In this document: positions 27,877 to 36,874 of the stretch, piece by piece
How positions within the stretch are numbered: position 1 is the stretch's first letter
How the letters are laid out: each line of letters starts with the position of its first letter
Assembly (NCBI GenBank): GCA_001769535.1
Contig: MEOH01000012.1
Span: 86,791-150,790, forward strand
DNA length: 64,000 nt
Direction of reading: 5' to 3'
Source: Bacteroidetes bacterium GWF2_38_335
GTDB taxonomy: Bacteria > Bacteroidota > Bacteroidia > Bacteroidales > GWF2-38-335
Program-made: the position numbers and the translations under genes
Notes under the pieces: model-generated
What the model was told of the DNA's origin: nothing
The model's database searches: none
The model's input: the letters and a program-made list of their open reading frames with translations, nothing else

Positions 27877-27900
27877 CCCCGGTTCTCAGGCCGGGGTTAT
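27873..27900. terminator. Bidirectional hairpin terminator
   Basis: ATAACCCCGG-TTCTCAGG-CCGGGGTTAT forms a 10-bp stem between convergent genes, overlapping the stop codon of the SecA-related gene. Confidence 0.75.
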
Positions 27901-27903
27901 ATG

Positions 27904-29091
27904 CTAATCAATAATGATCTGCTGAATGTCGTTATTGTTAAGGTTACGCCTGTTGATCTGGTTGTTGTAGTAAATCTGTTTGCCGGGATTGTTAATCTGG
28001 GTGGTGTCAATGGAAATATAATTTTTATGAACCCAGTTGTTTAAGTCATTGTCAATGGTGGTAAACAGTGCTGCATCGGTTACCGAGTTAATGATCAGGG
28101 TGGTTGATTTGTTCACTTCACGGGATGTTTTTTCTCCCTTTGCAGCTTTTTCCATCATAGATAAAATTTGGTTTTCAGTAGTTTTCTCAAAGGTCTTGTC
28201 TTTTTCAACTTTACTAACCGCCTCAACAATAATGGCATCAAGCAATTTGTTCCAAAGATCTGAAAAGAGTTTTTTGCTGCTGTAAATATCCATTCCGTAA
28301 ACCTCCCCGTTAATGGCATAGGCATAACCGATGGCGGTATTGTTTTTTTCAAGCATTGAAAACAATTTGTCCTTGTATTTTTTTCTGATGTCTTCGAGGT
28401 CTTTGTTTTCGAGGGTTAATTGCAGACTTGAGGCAGATGCATTTTCTGTAACATTCACCGATTGTCCTTTGATGGCGGTGATTTTTTCATTCAACTGTAC
28501 CTGCTGTTCACTTACTTTGTTCCATACCTGCGACTGGTCAGCATTCATTTTTGAGGCAACTTTTAAGTCGCGCGAGGATATAATACTGGTGTTTGCCGAA
28601 AAATTCCCAACGGCCTCAGTCCCCCTTTGTGTCCACCTGCCATGCTCAACGCAGAAACTGATAAGCGGAATATTATCTGCTTTTGGCGGGATGATGACAT
28701 CAAAACTCAGGGTGCGGTCTTGTCTGCCTCCCTTTACAATATCTCCGGCATGTATAAATATATAATGATTGCTGGTGTTTTTAATAGACAACTCATTTAC
28801 CGAGCCTGTTTCGTTTACCACAGCATAATTTTTCTCAAGTGCTTCGCTCAGGGTTATGTAATCGCGGTGCGGAATATCTTTACTGCTTGCGAATAAAAAG
28901 ACTTGCAGGTTGTCGTGCGAATCATCTGCTATCATTACCAGTGAATCGGGGTAGTTTACTGCCGGTATGGGTGCCGGAGAAGGTTTGTTGGCCGATGCAT
29001 CACGATCTGTGGTTCCCGAATTGCTGCAGAAGGTCAGCACAATAAATAAGAGGGGAAGATAAGCAGGCCAGAATTTTTTTAACGTTTTCAT
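27904..29091 (-). CDS. Exported ARPP-1 domain protein
   Basis: A 395-residue protein from ATG 29091 (MKTLKKFWPAYLPLLFIVLT), with a signal ending in a cysteine (LTFC) that may be a lipobox, though F before C is unusual. Residues ~75-330 match the ARPP-1 domain: IFIHAGDIVKGGRQDRTLSF and ISFCVEHGRW are its landmarks. ARPP-1 was named from association with rhodanese/phosphatase proteins, and its biochemical role is unknown. Confidence 0.7.
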   Translation of the reverse strand: MKTLKKFWPAYLPLLFIVLTFCSNSGTTDRDASANKPSPAPIPAVNYPDSLVMIADDSHDNLQVFLFASSKDIPHRDYITLSEALEKNYAVVNETGSVNELSIKNTSNHYIFIHAGDIVKGGRQDRTLSFDVIIPPKADNIPLISFCVEHGRWTQRGTEAVGNFSANTSIISSRDLKVASKMNADQSQVWNKVSEQQVQLNEKITAIKGQSVNVTENASASSLQLTLENKDLEDIRKKYKDKLFSMLEKNNTAIGYAYAINGEVYGMDIYSSKKLFSDLWNKLLDAIIVEAVSKVEKDKTFEKTTENQILSMMEKAAKGEKTSREVNKSTTLIINSVTDAALFTTIDNDLNNWVHKNYISIDTTQINNPGKQIYYNNQINRRNLNNNDIQQIIID

Positions 29092-29286
29092 GATATTTCC
29101 TTTTATGTTTTTAATCAAAGGTATTTTGCGGATTGCCCTAAAAAAAGCGAAAATGGGTGAGTAGATTGTTTCGGTGGGTAAAAGGGCTTTATCAGTGGGA
29201 TTTGTTAATCAGATCGAAAAGTCTTTGTTTTAATTGGGCACAATAACTACTTGCTTAAGACCGTGGTTATGAAAGGAGGAATAGAT

Positions 29287-29438
29287 GAGGTTGTCTCAAA
29301 ATGGCTTTTTGAAACCAATTCTTGAAAATCCGATTTACCCCATCCCTAAAGGGTGGCTGATTTTCAAGTGCTTCCCTTTAGGGATCAAGGGTAAAAGCAC
29401 TTGAAAATCGTTGGGGAAATTAATTTGAGACAGCCTGA
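29287..29438. mobile_element. MITE-like element just upstream of metK
   Basis: A 152-base non-coding element with terminal inverted repeats AGGTTGTCTCAAA / TTTGAGACAGCCT and a flanking GAT on each side as possible target duplication. Inside, GATTTTCAAGTGCTT (29359-29373) and AAGCACTTGAAAATC (29395-29409) form a 15-bp stem. It ends about 30 bases before the metK promoter. Confidence 0.7.
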
Positions 29439-29470
29439 TCCCATGAGGAAAAATAATTATTTCGAATTCA

Positions 29471-29503
29471 TTTGGAACTATTCAAAATAAAACTGTAATT
29501 TTG
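29471..29503 (+). promoter_or_regulatory. metK promoter
   Basis: TTTG (29471-29474), a 21-base spacer and TAATTTTG (29496-29503) fit the Bacteroidota consensus. Transcription would begin about 29510, directly ahead of the aptamer. Confidence 0.7.
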
Positions 29504-29514
29504 CAGCGATAATT

Positions 29515-29580
29515 TTGTGGAAAGATTTGGATTGATTGCAACCACGATAAAAAATGCTAAAAACAATACTGCAGTCAATC
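29515..29580 (+). promoter_or_regulatory. SAM-II-type riboswitch with possible alternative hairpin
   Basis: The leader fits the SAM-II (or related SAM-V) aptamer. P1 pairs TTGTGG (29515-29520) with CCACGA (29542-29547). The loop carries the conserved ATTGCAA (29535-29541). The 3' strand GATAAAAAATGCTAAAAAC (29546-29564) matches the conserved GATAAA...GCTAAAAA. The pseudoknot pairs ATTG (29531-29534) with CAAT (29564-29567). Downstream, TGCAGTCAATC (29570-29580) can pair with GATTGATTGCA (29530-29540) at 10 of 11 positions, excluding the aptamer fold. It lies 46-110 bases before metK and should sense SAM. Confidence 0.7.
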
Positions 29581-29625
29581 TGATATTTTTCCCCGGTAAT
29601 AAATTTAAAACAAAATTTTAGTATT

Positions 29626-30882
29626 ATGTCATATTTATTTACATCAGAGTCCGTATCAGAAGGACATCCCGACAAAGTAGCAGATCAGATTTCTGACGCA
29701 TTGCTTGACGAATTTCTGGCTTTCGATCCCGATTCAAAAGTAGCTTGTGAAACTTTGGTAACTACCGGTCAGGTTATTCTTGCCGGCGAAGTTAAGTCAA
29801 AAACCTATGTTGACGTGCAGGAAGTGGCACGCAGGGTAATCAACCGCATTGGATATACCAAAAGCGAATATATGTTTGATGGCAACTCATGTGGCGTGCT
29901 TACTGCAATCCACGAACAGTCGCAGGATATCAACCGTGGTGTTGATCGTGAAAACAAGATGGATCAGGGTGCCGGCGATCAGGGTATGATGTTTGGATAC
30001 GCCAGCCGCGAAACCGATGATTATATGCCTTTGGCTCTCGTTCTTTCACATATGTTGCTGATGGAACTTGCAAACATCCGCCGCGAGGGCAAAACAATGA
30101 CGTATCTTCGTCCGGATGCCAAATCACAGGTAACCATCCAGTATGCTCAGGACGGCACTCCCGAAAGAGTCCATACCATTGTTGTATCAACACAGCATGA
30201 TGAATTCGACAACAACGACGAACGCATGCTTGCTAAAATCAAGGAAGATGTCAGGACCATCCTGATTCCCGCAACCATTAAAAAATTCCCCGAAAGAGTT
30301 CAGAAACTTTTCGACGGAAATTTCACCCTTCATGTTAACCCCACAGGAAAATTTGTGATTGGTGGTCCGCACGGTGATACCGGTTTAACCGGAAGAAAAA
30401 TCATCGTTGACACATACGGTGGAAAAGGTGCCCATGGCGGTGGAGCATTCTCAGGAAAAGATCCCTCAAAAGTTGACCGCTCTGCAGCTTATGCAGCACG
30501 TCATATTGCTAAAAATCTTGTTGCATCCGGAGTGGCAAATGAGGCACTGGTGCAGCTTTCATACGCCATTGGTGTGGCCCAGCCCATCAATATTTATGTA
30601 AATACCTATGGCAGTTCAAAGGTGAAAATAACCGATTCTGAAATTGCCGATAAGGTAGCCAAACTGTTTGATCTGAGGCCTGCTGCCATTGAAGAAAGAC
30701 TGAAGCTCAGAAATCCAATTTACGAGGAAACCGCAGCATACGGACATATGGGCCGCGACCACAGAACAGTAAAGAAAGTTTTCAAATCACCATACTGGGG
30801 AACCGTTGAAAAAGATGTTGAACTGTTCACCTGGGAAAAACTGGATTACGTGGAGAAAATTAAGGCGGAATTTGGGATTTAG
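29626..30882 (+). CDS. metK: S-adenosylmethionine synthetase
   Basis: A 418-residue MetK making SAM from methionine and ATP. Motifs: [19 protein letters not shown] (residues ~14-32), [12 protein letters not shown], and [20 protein letters not shown]. The length is in the range of the long Bacteroidota form. It is monocistronic, behind the promoter and riboswitch described here, and closed by a strong hairpin at 30914. Confidence 0.97.
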   Translation: MSYLFTSESVSEGHPDKVADQISDALLDEFLAFDPDSKVACETLVTTGQVILAGEVKSKTYVDVQEVARRVINRIGYTKSEYMFDGNSCGVLTAIHEQSQDINRGVDRENKMDQGAGDQGMMFGYASRETDDYMPLALVLSHMLLMELANIRREGKTMTYLRPDAKSQVTIQYAQDGTPERVHTIVVSTQHDEFDNNDERMLAKIKEDVRTILIPATIKKFPERVQKLFDGNFTLHVNPTGKFVIGGPHGDTGLTGRKIIVDTYGGKGAHGGGAFSGKDPSKVDRSAAYAARHIAKNLVASGVANEALVQLSYAIGVAQPINIYVNTYGSSKVKITDSEIADKVAKLFDLRPAAIEERLKLRNPIYEETAAYGHMGRDHRTVKKVFKSPYWGTVEKDVELFTWEKLDYVEKIKAEFGI

Positions 30883-30913
30883 TTTTTATAGGCTTGTAAT
30901 TAACGTTTTTTGT

Positions 30914-30988
30914 TTGCCGCGAATGCGCGAATGATATTGAAAATAAGCTAAATTGCTTTTTTCATTCGCGCATTCGCGGCAATTTTTT
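30914..30988. terminator. Strong bidirectional terminator
   Basis: A perfect 21-bp inverted repeat, TTGCCGCGAATGCGCGAATG + A (30914-30934) with its complement at 30962-30982, followed by TTTTTT. It serves metK and, on the other strand, the convergent TonB-C/T9SS gene whose stop it touches. Confidence 0.85.
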
Positions 30989-31928
30989 ATCTTCGAATCG
31001 CTAGTTTTTCAGTTTTCCTTATGCTGCCATCCGCACTGTAAATAACAAGAATGTATGTTCCTGTTGCCACATTGTCCAAACCAATCATTGTTAGTTCAGA
31101 ATCCAACACACCTTCAGAAATTATTTTTCCGTTTATTGAAAGAACCTGATATCTTGACTGCTCAGGGAATCCCGTAGTTTCTATATTTATAAAATCTGAG
31201 GCCGGATTGGGATAAACCTTAATGTTGACGGTCACAGCTTCGGTTTCATTTATAATTTCGGTTGTCTGGTTTTCAGGAAGCAATTCATTGTTTAATGGGG
31301 CTATAGCCAACGTATCAGCAGGCAAAGAATCGGTTTTGGTTTTAACAATGACCGGAATCAATTTGTCACTGCATCCGTCAAGGGTAAATTTAATGGGAAT
31401 CACAAAACTTACATTCACCGGTTTACCTCTTTGTTTACCGGGAATCCAGTCGGGCAAATTTTTAATGACTTCCACAGCCGGCTCATCCAAAAGGGGATGG
31501 ATACTTCTGATTACTTTCACATCATCAACCTTGCCTTTTTTTGTAATGGTAAATTGAATATAAACTGTTCCGGTAATGCACCCGTCAACGGCCATTTCGG
31601 GATATTTGACCGTGTGTGCCATGTAATCAAGAAGGGCTTGATCTCCACCGGGGAATTCGGGTCGATGTTCGACCAGTATGAAATCAATGCATTCACATTC
31701 TTCTATACATTCGCAATTGGAAATGATGGTTTCATGTGAAAATGCGACAACGGAGTCCTTCAAAACAAACACCTCCTCCGTAATAGGATTCAAATGGGGT
31801 TTTACGACTTCTGAAATTTCGGGAGATTGTTTTTTTATTCCGGAAGGTACTCCGGCTTCAATTTTTTCTGAATTGCCCGGCGGCAAAACCATAGATGCGG
31901 CTGTGGCAAAGTAAATAATGGCTTTCAT
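30987..31928 (-). CDS. TonB C-terminal domain fused to a T9SS sorting domain
   Basis: A 313-residue exported protein from ATG 31928, chosen because MKAIIYFATAASMVLPPGNS is a plausible signal; ATG 31952 is the alternative. Residues ~95-188 are an energy-transducer TonB-type C-terminal domain (RPEFPGGDQALLDYMAHTVK, TGTVYIQFTITKKGKV). The last ~75 residues are a T9SS type A sorting domain (KVYPNPASDFINIET). A TonB-C domain normally works in the periplasm from an inner-membrane anchor; here it appears to be sent outside, so a link to TonB function is doubtful. Confidence 0.8.
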   Translation of the reverse strand: MKAIIYFATAASMVLPPGNSEKIEAGVPSGIKKQSPEISEVVKPHLNPITEEVFVLKDSVVAFSHETIISNCECIEECECIDFILVEHRPEFPGGDQALLDYMAHTVKYPEMAVDGCITGTVYIQFTITKKGKVDDVKVIRSIHPLLDEPAVEVIKNLPDWIPGKQRGKPVNVSFVIPIKFTLDGCSDKLIPVIVKTKTDSLPADTLAIAPLNNELLPENQTTEIINETEAVTVNIKVYPNPASDFINIETTGFPEQSRYQVLSINGKIISEGVLDSELTMIGLDNVATGTYILVIYSADGSIRKTEKLAIRR

Positions 31929-32033
31929 GTTAGTAATTTTTAAAGGGTTCATGAAAGACAGTGCAGATATTGTGCCAAAATCCAATGGTTTATTTAAGAA
32001 TCACAGGAGGGAGAAGGTCAATATTGATTTCCG

Positions 32034-32621
32034 TTACTCAACCTTTCTAAAAGTAAAGGTATGGTAACCCACCACATCGCATTTCCTGTTATAGTCATCG
32101 TAATAAGTATCGGTGAAATCAAGGACAAGGACCATTTCTTTTTCGGTAAGTCTTTTTATATCATATTCAGTTTTTCCTTCATAAACTAAATCCAGGGCAT
32201 CCAGGTCAATATATTCTTTCCTTTTGCCCTTACTTGTCCAATACCATTCTCCTTTACTATTCCAATTATAAAAACCTTCCCCTTCTGCCCTGTATGAACA
32301 ATTATTAGTTTGATCCTCGTTAATGTCCATTAAGATATCAAAGTATTCATAATAAAAGGTTATTTTTACTCCTGAAGAAATATAAATGTAGTATACTGTC
32401 ATTTGGTCGTTAACATTTTCATCGTAGTAAAAATCATACATGATTTCTTCACCATCGCTTCGGTAAACAGTGTTTGATCCGATTAGACTTGCGAGGTTCC
32501 AGCTTCCTGTGACCCGGTTATCGCGCGAGCGAAAAGAGAGAAAAGGGTCGTCTTCGCCTTTTTTGCAGGAAGGTAAAATAAACACAGGGATCAATAATAA
32601 AAGCAAGAAAATTTTTTTCAT
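32034..32621 (-). CDS. Lipoprotein, lipocalin-like
   Basis: A 195-residue protein with a lipoprotein signal (MKKIFLLLLLIPVFILPSCK, lipobox LPSC at 16-19). The mature part starts with an acidic KKGEDD and then GSWNLASL, the typical opening of Bacteroidota lipocalin-like lipoproteins, and it is mostly beta strands. Role unknown. Confidence 0.7.
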   Translation of the reverse strand: MKKIFLLLLLIPVFILPSCKKGEDDPFLSFRSRDNRVTGSWNLASLIGSNTVYRSDGEEIMYDFYYDENVNDQMTVYYIYISSGVKITFYYEYFDILMDINEDQTNNCSYRAEGEGFYNWNSKGEWYWTSKGKRKEYIDLDALDLVYEGKTEYDIKRLTEKEMVLVLDFTDTYYDDYNRKCDVVGYHTFTFRKVE

Positions 32622-32732
32622 AAACTCAGGGTTAATTAATTACTTTGGATAAAATGTGCCTGAATGAATGCTATTTCTGGAGTAAAGATATATTTTTCCA
32701 AGTTAAAATTCTCATTAAAATGAAAAATTATA

Positions 32733-32740
32733 TACTTTTG
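32733..32740 (+). promoter_or_regulatory. TAnnTTTG element before tRNA-Arg
   Basis: TACTTTTG ends 9 bases before the first tRNA base, the right place for a start just ahead of the mature RNA; the -33 box is weak. Confidence 0.5.
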
Positions 32741-32749
32741 CACCCGATT

Positions 32750-32821
32750 GGTCCTATAGTTCAATGGATAGAATAGCGGTTTCCTAAACCGTAGATCCAA
32801 GTTCGATTCTTGGTAGGACTA
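32750..32821 (+). tRNA. tRNA-Arg (CCT)
   Basis: Cloverleaf by eye: acceptor GGTCCTA/TAGGACT, D-arm GTTCAATGGATAGAAT, anticodon stem GCGGT/ACCGT with loop TTCCTAA (anticodon CCT), T-arm CCAAG-TTCGATT-CTTGG, discriminator A. CCA is not encoded. Confidence 0.9.
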
Positions 32822-32873
32822 CACTAATAACAGCTAAACCATTTGATTACAGTAAGTTAATTAAGTGGTTTTT

Positions 32874-35477
32874 TTATTCCACGACCACCTTCCCGCCAAA
32901 ACTCTTTTCTCCTGAAAATACTTTGATGTAATAGATTCCACTGCTGAATTTTTCAAGATTGATGGTTGTCGATTCCTTCTCTGTTTTTGCCTGATACATC
33001 AAACTCCCGGTGAGATTGTACATCATTATGAGATTCTCTCCCTTCAATCCCGAAAGGGTAACCTCACTGGTGGCCGGATTGGGGTAAATCCTGATGCTGC
33101 TGATCTCTACCACATCCACCGATTCTTCAACCATCCCCGGATCCAGCGTGAAATTGTCAATATACAGGTGGTTGCCTCTTTTGTTTTTTCCAACCAGCTT
33201 AAATCTGACCATCGCATCGGGATCCAGTCCGGTTATGGGAATATGTTCTCTTCTCCATTGTTCGGGCAGTTCGGGCATAAAATCCGGAGTGATGGTGTCC
33301 CAGGTGCTCAGATCTGTTCCGTTTTTGGCGTAAATTACAAAGGGATAGCTGTTGCCACAGTCGGTTGACATAAAAATGGTCAGCGAATCAATAAAAGTAT
33401 TGCTTCTTTTTTGGTAGGCCAGATCAAAGGTGAGGGTTACGGTGTCTGTTTCGCTTGATGTTGATAAATCTATTGGCGGAGTAATAATCTCATCTTTTTC
33501 GTATAATGGTGATTCGTAACCGAACGACATGAAAAGCGAATGGTTGTTTTCACCAAGTCCGCCTGTACTCAAAGTATCCCAGGTAATTCCGCCGTCAGGA
33601 TTTATTATGGTCCAGTTCATTGTGTCAATTCCGCTTTCAAAATCCTCGAAAAAAGGAACTGCAAAGGGATTTTCTATATTGGTCCTGAAATACCTGTGGT
33701 TATTGTAATTGTCCACTTCAGTCAGACTGTCTGCCAGATACACATGAAACCGAAAGATGCTTTCTCCAGGAAGCAGGCTGGTCATTTCAGGGAGATCTAT
33801 TGTAACGGTATCTCCGGGTAGCAGACTGCCATTCCAGTAAATTGTGTCAATAGCTGTTCCGTTTAATTCGTAGGAAAGTTGAAAATGGCTTACAGTGCTT
33901 TCGCCTTTATTGGCAATTTTCACATGGGGTGTGAGGTTGTTTTGACAGTATTGGAGCCATTCCGGACTGAATATCTCAGCAATGGAAATATCCCATGGGT
34001 AGTGCGGGGCAACGGGAGTGTGGCTTGCAGCAAGATATTCATAAGCAGCATACACATCAATCAGTCCCATGCCGTAAACATTATCTTCGCCTGCATCACC
34101 TTTGTCAATGGCGGTATAATACAAAGCACGCATCAGGTCTTCGCCTGGCAGATATGGAAAAGCTTCTTTCAGTAAAAGCACTGCGCCCGAAACATGCGGA
34201 CAGGACATGGACGTTCCCGAAATGGAATTGTATTCGTTACTTCCCCAGGCCGAGCGTACATAATAGCCCGGAGCCACCACTTCGGGATGTATCGATAAGG
34301 CCGAGTCAGAAGGCAGACATTGTGACGGTCCGCGCGTTGAAAAATACACAATGGGGTAGGTGTCCATATTTCCGTCGATGGCGCCCACGCAGAATGTATT
34401 TACTTCATTGATTTTTACTCTTTGCGGGGAATTGACACCGGTGTTATCCGGACCAGAGTTTCCGCCCGAAAAAATATTGGCAATTCCCACAGCTTCAATG
34501 GCATTTAACAGGTCCACCACAAATCCCTCACATTCAACCGTGTCAATTTCATCGCGCCAACGCCATGAGTTGTTGATCACATGGGGGATGTCATTTACGG
34601 TTGAGAAATCACCATCGGGATTGAGAGCCCATTCAAAGGCATCAACAAGGTCACTCACCGGAGGAACCTCGTCAATGGTTCCTTTAATAATATCAGTGGC
34701 AATCCAGTATGCTTCAAAGGCAACGCCAATGGTGTCGGCAGCGTTTTTATCCAACCCGATTGCGGTTCCCAGAGTATGTGTTCCATGATCGTTTAAAATG
34801 CCGGTTGGTTCTTCATTCCAGAACCCGTACCAACACTGTTCCGGAGGATAATATCTTCCAAGATATCTGTCAGAAAAAGAAGGATGGTCGGGCCAAACCC
34901 CGGTATCGTATCCGTAAATCAGCGTTCCGCGTCCGGTGTACCCCAGAGCCCATAAAGCCGGAGCGTTAATGGCAACCAGTCCGGGCTCCGGACCCACAGC
35001 GTCTTTCTGAGAATTCTGAGCGGTTCCCTTGAACGGTTCAATAAGGTCAACGCCGCGTGCAGCGTAATCAAAATACCTTATATCAGTTCTGTTTTCCAAT
35101 AATTTGAGCGAAGATGCATTGGCTTCAACAAGGATCATGTTGCAGATAAAATACTGTTTCAGGATTTTTATTTTATGACCGTCGCGGGTGGAGGATGAGA
35201 TAGATTCAACAAGATTTTTCTGTGAAGAGGCAGATTGGTTTCTGAGCATTGAAATAACCTGACCAGCCCTGTTTTTCAGAGGCATTTTCTGATCATTAAA
35301 CAGTTTTTTCAGAGAAACAAAGTCAAGCTGTTCATTCAAAACTATAAAGACAGGAATAGTCCGGTCGTTTTTGGTATCAGACAGTTTTTGTTTCAGAAGA
35401 TCCGAGTAATAAGGGTTCTGGCAAAAAGCATTCAGGGTGCACAAAATGGGCACAATGAGAAAAAGCAGTTTTTTCAT
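32874..35477 (-). CDS. Secreted subtilisin-like (S8) protease, T9SS sorted
   Basis: An 867-residue exported serine protease. After a signal peptide (1-19) and a propeptide-like region, the catalytic triad is D191 (GYDTGVWPDH), H231 (NDHGTHTLG) and S423 (SGTSMSCPHVSG), with the oxyanion asparagine N340 (SGGNSGPDN). C-terminal to this are a CARDB-like beta domain, a jelly-roll-type domain (~610-785) and a T9SS type A sorting domain (IYPNPATSEV). It is an extracellular protease. Confidence 0.9.
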   Translation of the reverse strand: MKKLLFLIVPILCTLNAFCQNPYYSDLLKQKLSDTKNDRTIPVFIVLNEQLDFVSLKKLFNDQKMPLKNRAGQVISMLRNQSASSQKNLVESISSSTRDGHKIKILKQYFICNMILVEANASSLKLLENRTDIRYFDYAARGVDLIEPFKGTAQNSQKDAVGPEPGLVAINAPALWALGYTGRGTLIYGYDTGVWPDHPSFSDRYLGRYYPPEQCWYGFWNEEPTGILNDHGTHTLGTAIGLDKNAADTIGVAFEAYWIATDIIKGTIDEVPPVSDLVDAFEWALNPDGDFSTVNDIPHVINNSWRWRDEIDTVECEGFVVDLLNAIEAVGIANIFSGGNSGPDNTGVNSPQRVKINEVNTFCVGAIDGNMDTYPIVYFSTRGPSQCLPSDSALSIHPEVVAPGYYVRSAWGSNEYNSISGTSMSCPHVSGAVLLLKEAFPYLPGEDLMRALYYTAIDKGDAGEDNVYGMGLIDVYAAYEYLAASHTPVAPHYPWDISIAEIFSPEWLQYCQNNLTPHVKIANKGESTVSHFQLSYELNGTAIDTIYWNGSLLPGDTVTIDLPEMTSLLPGESIFRFHVYLADSLTEVDNYNNHRYFRTNIENPFAVPFFEDFESGIDTMNWTIINPDGGITWDTLSTGGLGENNHSLFMSFGYESPLYEKDEIITPPIDLSTSSETDTVTLTFDLAYQKRSNTFIDSLTIFMSTDCGNSYPFVIYAKNGTDLSTWDTITPDFMPELPEQWRREHIPITGLDPDAMVRFKLVGKNKRGNHLYIDNFTLDPGMVEESVDVVEISSIRIYPNPATSEVTLSGLKGENLIMMYNLTGSLMYQAKTEKESTTINLEKFSSGIYYIKVFSGEKSFGGKVVVE

Positions 35478-35502
35478 TTTGTAAACAGGTTTAAAAAGCC
35501 AA

Positions 35503-36642
35503 TCAGAGTTTTACAAGTCTCTCGGCAGCTTTTTCAAGCGTTTCATTTGATTTGGCAAAGCAAAAGCGCAGCACTTTATTGTCGAAAGATTTGTGATAAA
35601 AAACAGAAACCGGAATAGAGGCAACGCCATATTCTTTGGTCATTCTTTCGGCAAAGGCCACTTCTTTTTCCTTGGTTATTTTGCTGTAATCGAGCAGTTG
35701 AAAATAAGTCCCGCTGCTTGGTTTGATGTTAAAATTTGATCCTTTGAACAGATTGATAAAGAAATTCCTTTTTTCCTGGTAAAACTGTTTCAATCCCAGA
35801 TAAGTGCTTTCGTCTTTCAGGTAATCGGCAATGGCGTGTTGCACGGGGGTATTCACCGCAAAAACGAGGAACTGGTGAACCTTTCTGAATTCGGCCATGA
35901 GAGGGGCCGGAGCGCAGCAGTAGCCAACTTTCCAGCCGGTTGCATGAAATGTTTTGCCGAAAGAAGAAACGATAAAACTGCGTTCGGCGAGTTTGGGAAA
36001 ACGGGCAATGCTTTGGTGTTCGTATCCGTCGAAGATAATGTGTTCATATACTTCATCGCTCAGCACAATAATTTTTGATCCGGTGGTAATTTTGCTCAGT
36101 TTTTCCATATCGTGAGCGGTAAGAATAGATCCGGTAGGGTTATGCGGAGTGTTGATGATGATCATGCGTGTTCTGCTGTTGACAGCTTTTTGCACTTCAT
36201 TCCAGTCGATCCGGTAATCAGGCATTTTAAGCTGTATAAAAATTGGTCTGCCCCCATTAAGTTCAATGGCAGGGACATAGCTGTCGTATGAAGGTTCGAA
36301 AACAATGACTTCGTCGCCATCGCGCACAACGGCAGTTATGGCTGTGTATAAAGCCTGGGTTCCTCCGGCGGTGATGGTAATTTCAGATTCCGGATTGTAT
36401 TTGCGCGAATAAAGGTTCTCGGTTTTTTCGGCGATGATTTCACGCAGGCTAACCACTCCGGCCATTGGAGCGTACTGATTCACACCTTTTTTCATGTGTT
36501 TGTTCACAAGGGAAATGAGTTTTTCGGAAACCTCAAAATCCGGAAAACCCTGGGACAGGTTAATGGCGTTATAGTCGGCAGCCATTTTTGACATCACTGT
36601 AAAAATGGTTGTTCCCACGTTCGGCAGCTTTGAATTGATCAT
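35503..36642 (-). CDS. PLP-dependent aminotransferase, methionine/kynurenine type
   Basis: A 379-residue class I aminotransferase. The PLP lysine is K230 in SSFGKTFHATGWKVGY; NTPHNPTG (164-171) and SDEVYEH (195-201) are the cofactor-binding motifs. The start INLSQGFPDF and overall length match the YbdL/KAT group that favours methionine and other large amino acids. It is transcribed in the same direction as the protease downstream, 25 bases away. Confidence 0.85.
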   Translation of the reverse strand: MINSKLPNVGTTIFTVMSKMAADYNAINLSQGFPDFEVSEKLISLVNKHMKKGVNQYAPMAGVVSLREIIAEKTENLYSRKYNPESEITITAGGTQALYTAITAVVRDGDEVIVFEPSYDSYVPAIELNGGRPIFIQLKMPDYRIDWNEVQKAVNSRTRMIIINTPHNPTGSILTAHDMEKLSKITTGSKIIVLSDEVYEHIIFDGYEHQSIARFPKLAERSFIVSSFGKTFHATGWKVGYCCAPAPLMAEFRKVHQFLVFAVNTPVQHAIADYLKDESTYLGLKQFYQEKRNFFINLFKGSNFNIKPSSGTYFQLLDYSKITKEKEVAFAERMTKEYGVASIPVSVFYHKSFDNKVLRFCFAKSNETLEKAAERLVKL

Positions 36643-36874
36643 TTCTTTTAATCAGTTAAATAAAGATCAAAAGTAATAAATTTCTGTTTTGCTGTGGACA
36701 GAATTGAAATGTTTTCGGAAAGGTCGGTGTGAAATAGCATAAATGTCTGTTTTTTATCAATTCAATAGTATCATTTGAGTAATCAATGCTTCATTTTATA
36801 AAAATGACAAAAAATTATTAGGAAAAAGAGTCTAAAATATTTAATTTTAATGGATTACAATATTTCCCAGACCT

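Noticed and set aside
27904..29091. ARPP-1 protein as a certain lipoprotein
   Set aside because: The LTFC box has F before the cysteine, which is not a normal lipobox, so I keep only a generic export signal.
29530..29590. Rho-independent terminator in the metK leader
   Set aside because: The 29530-29580 hairpin is followed by only a short mixed T tract, and its logic (terminating without SAM) would be backwards for metK; kept only as an alternative fold.
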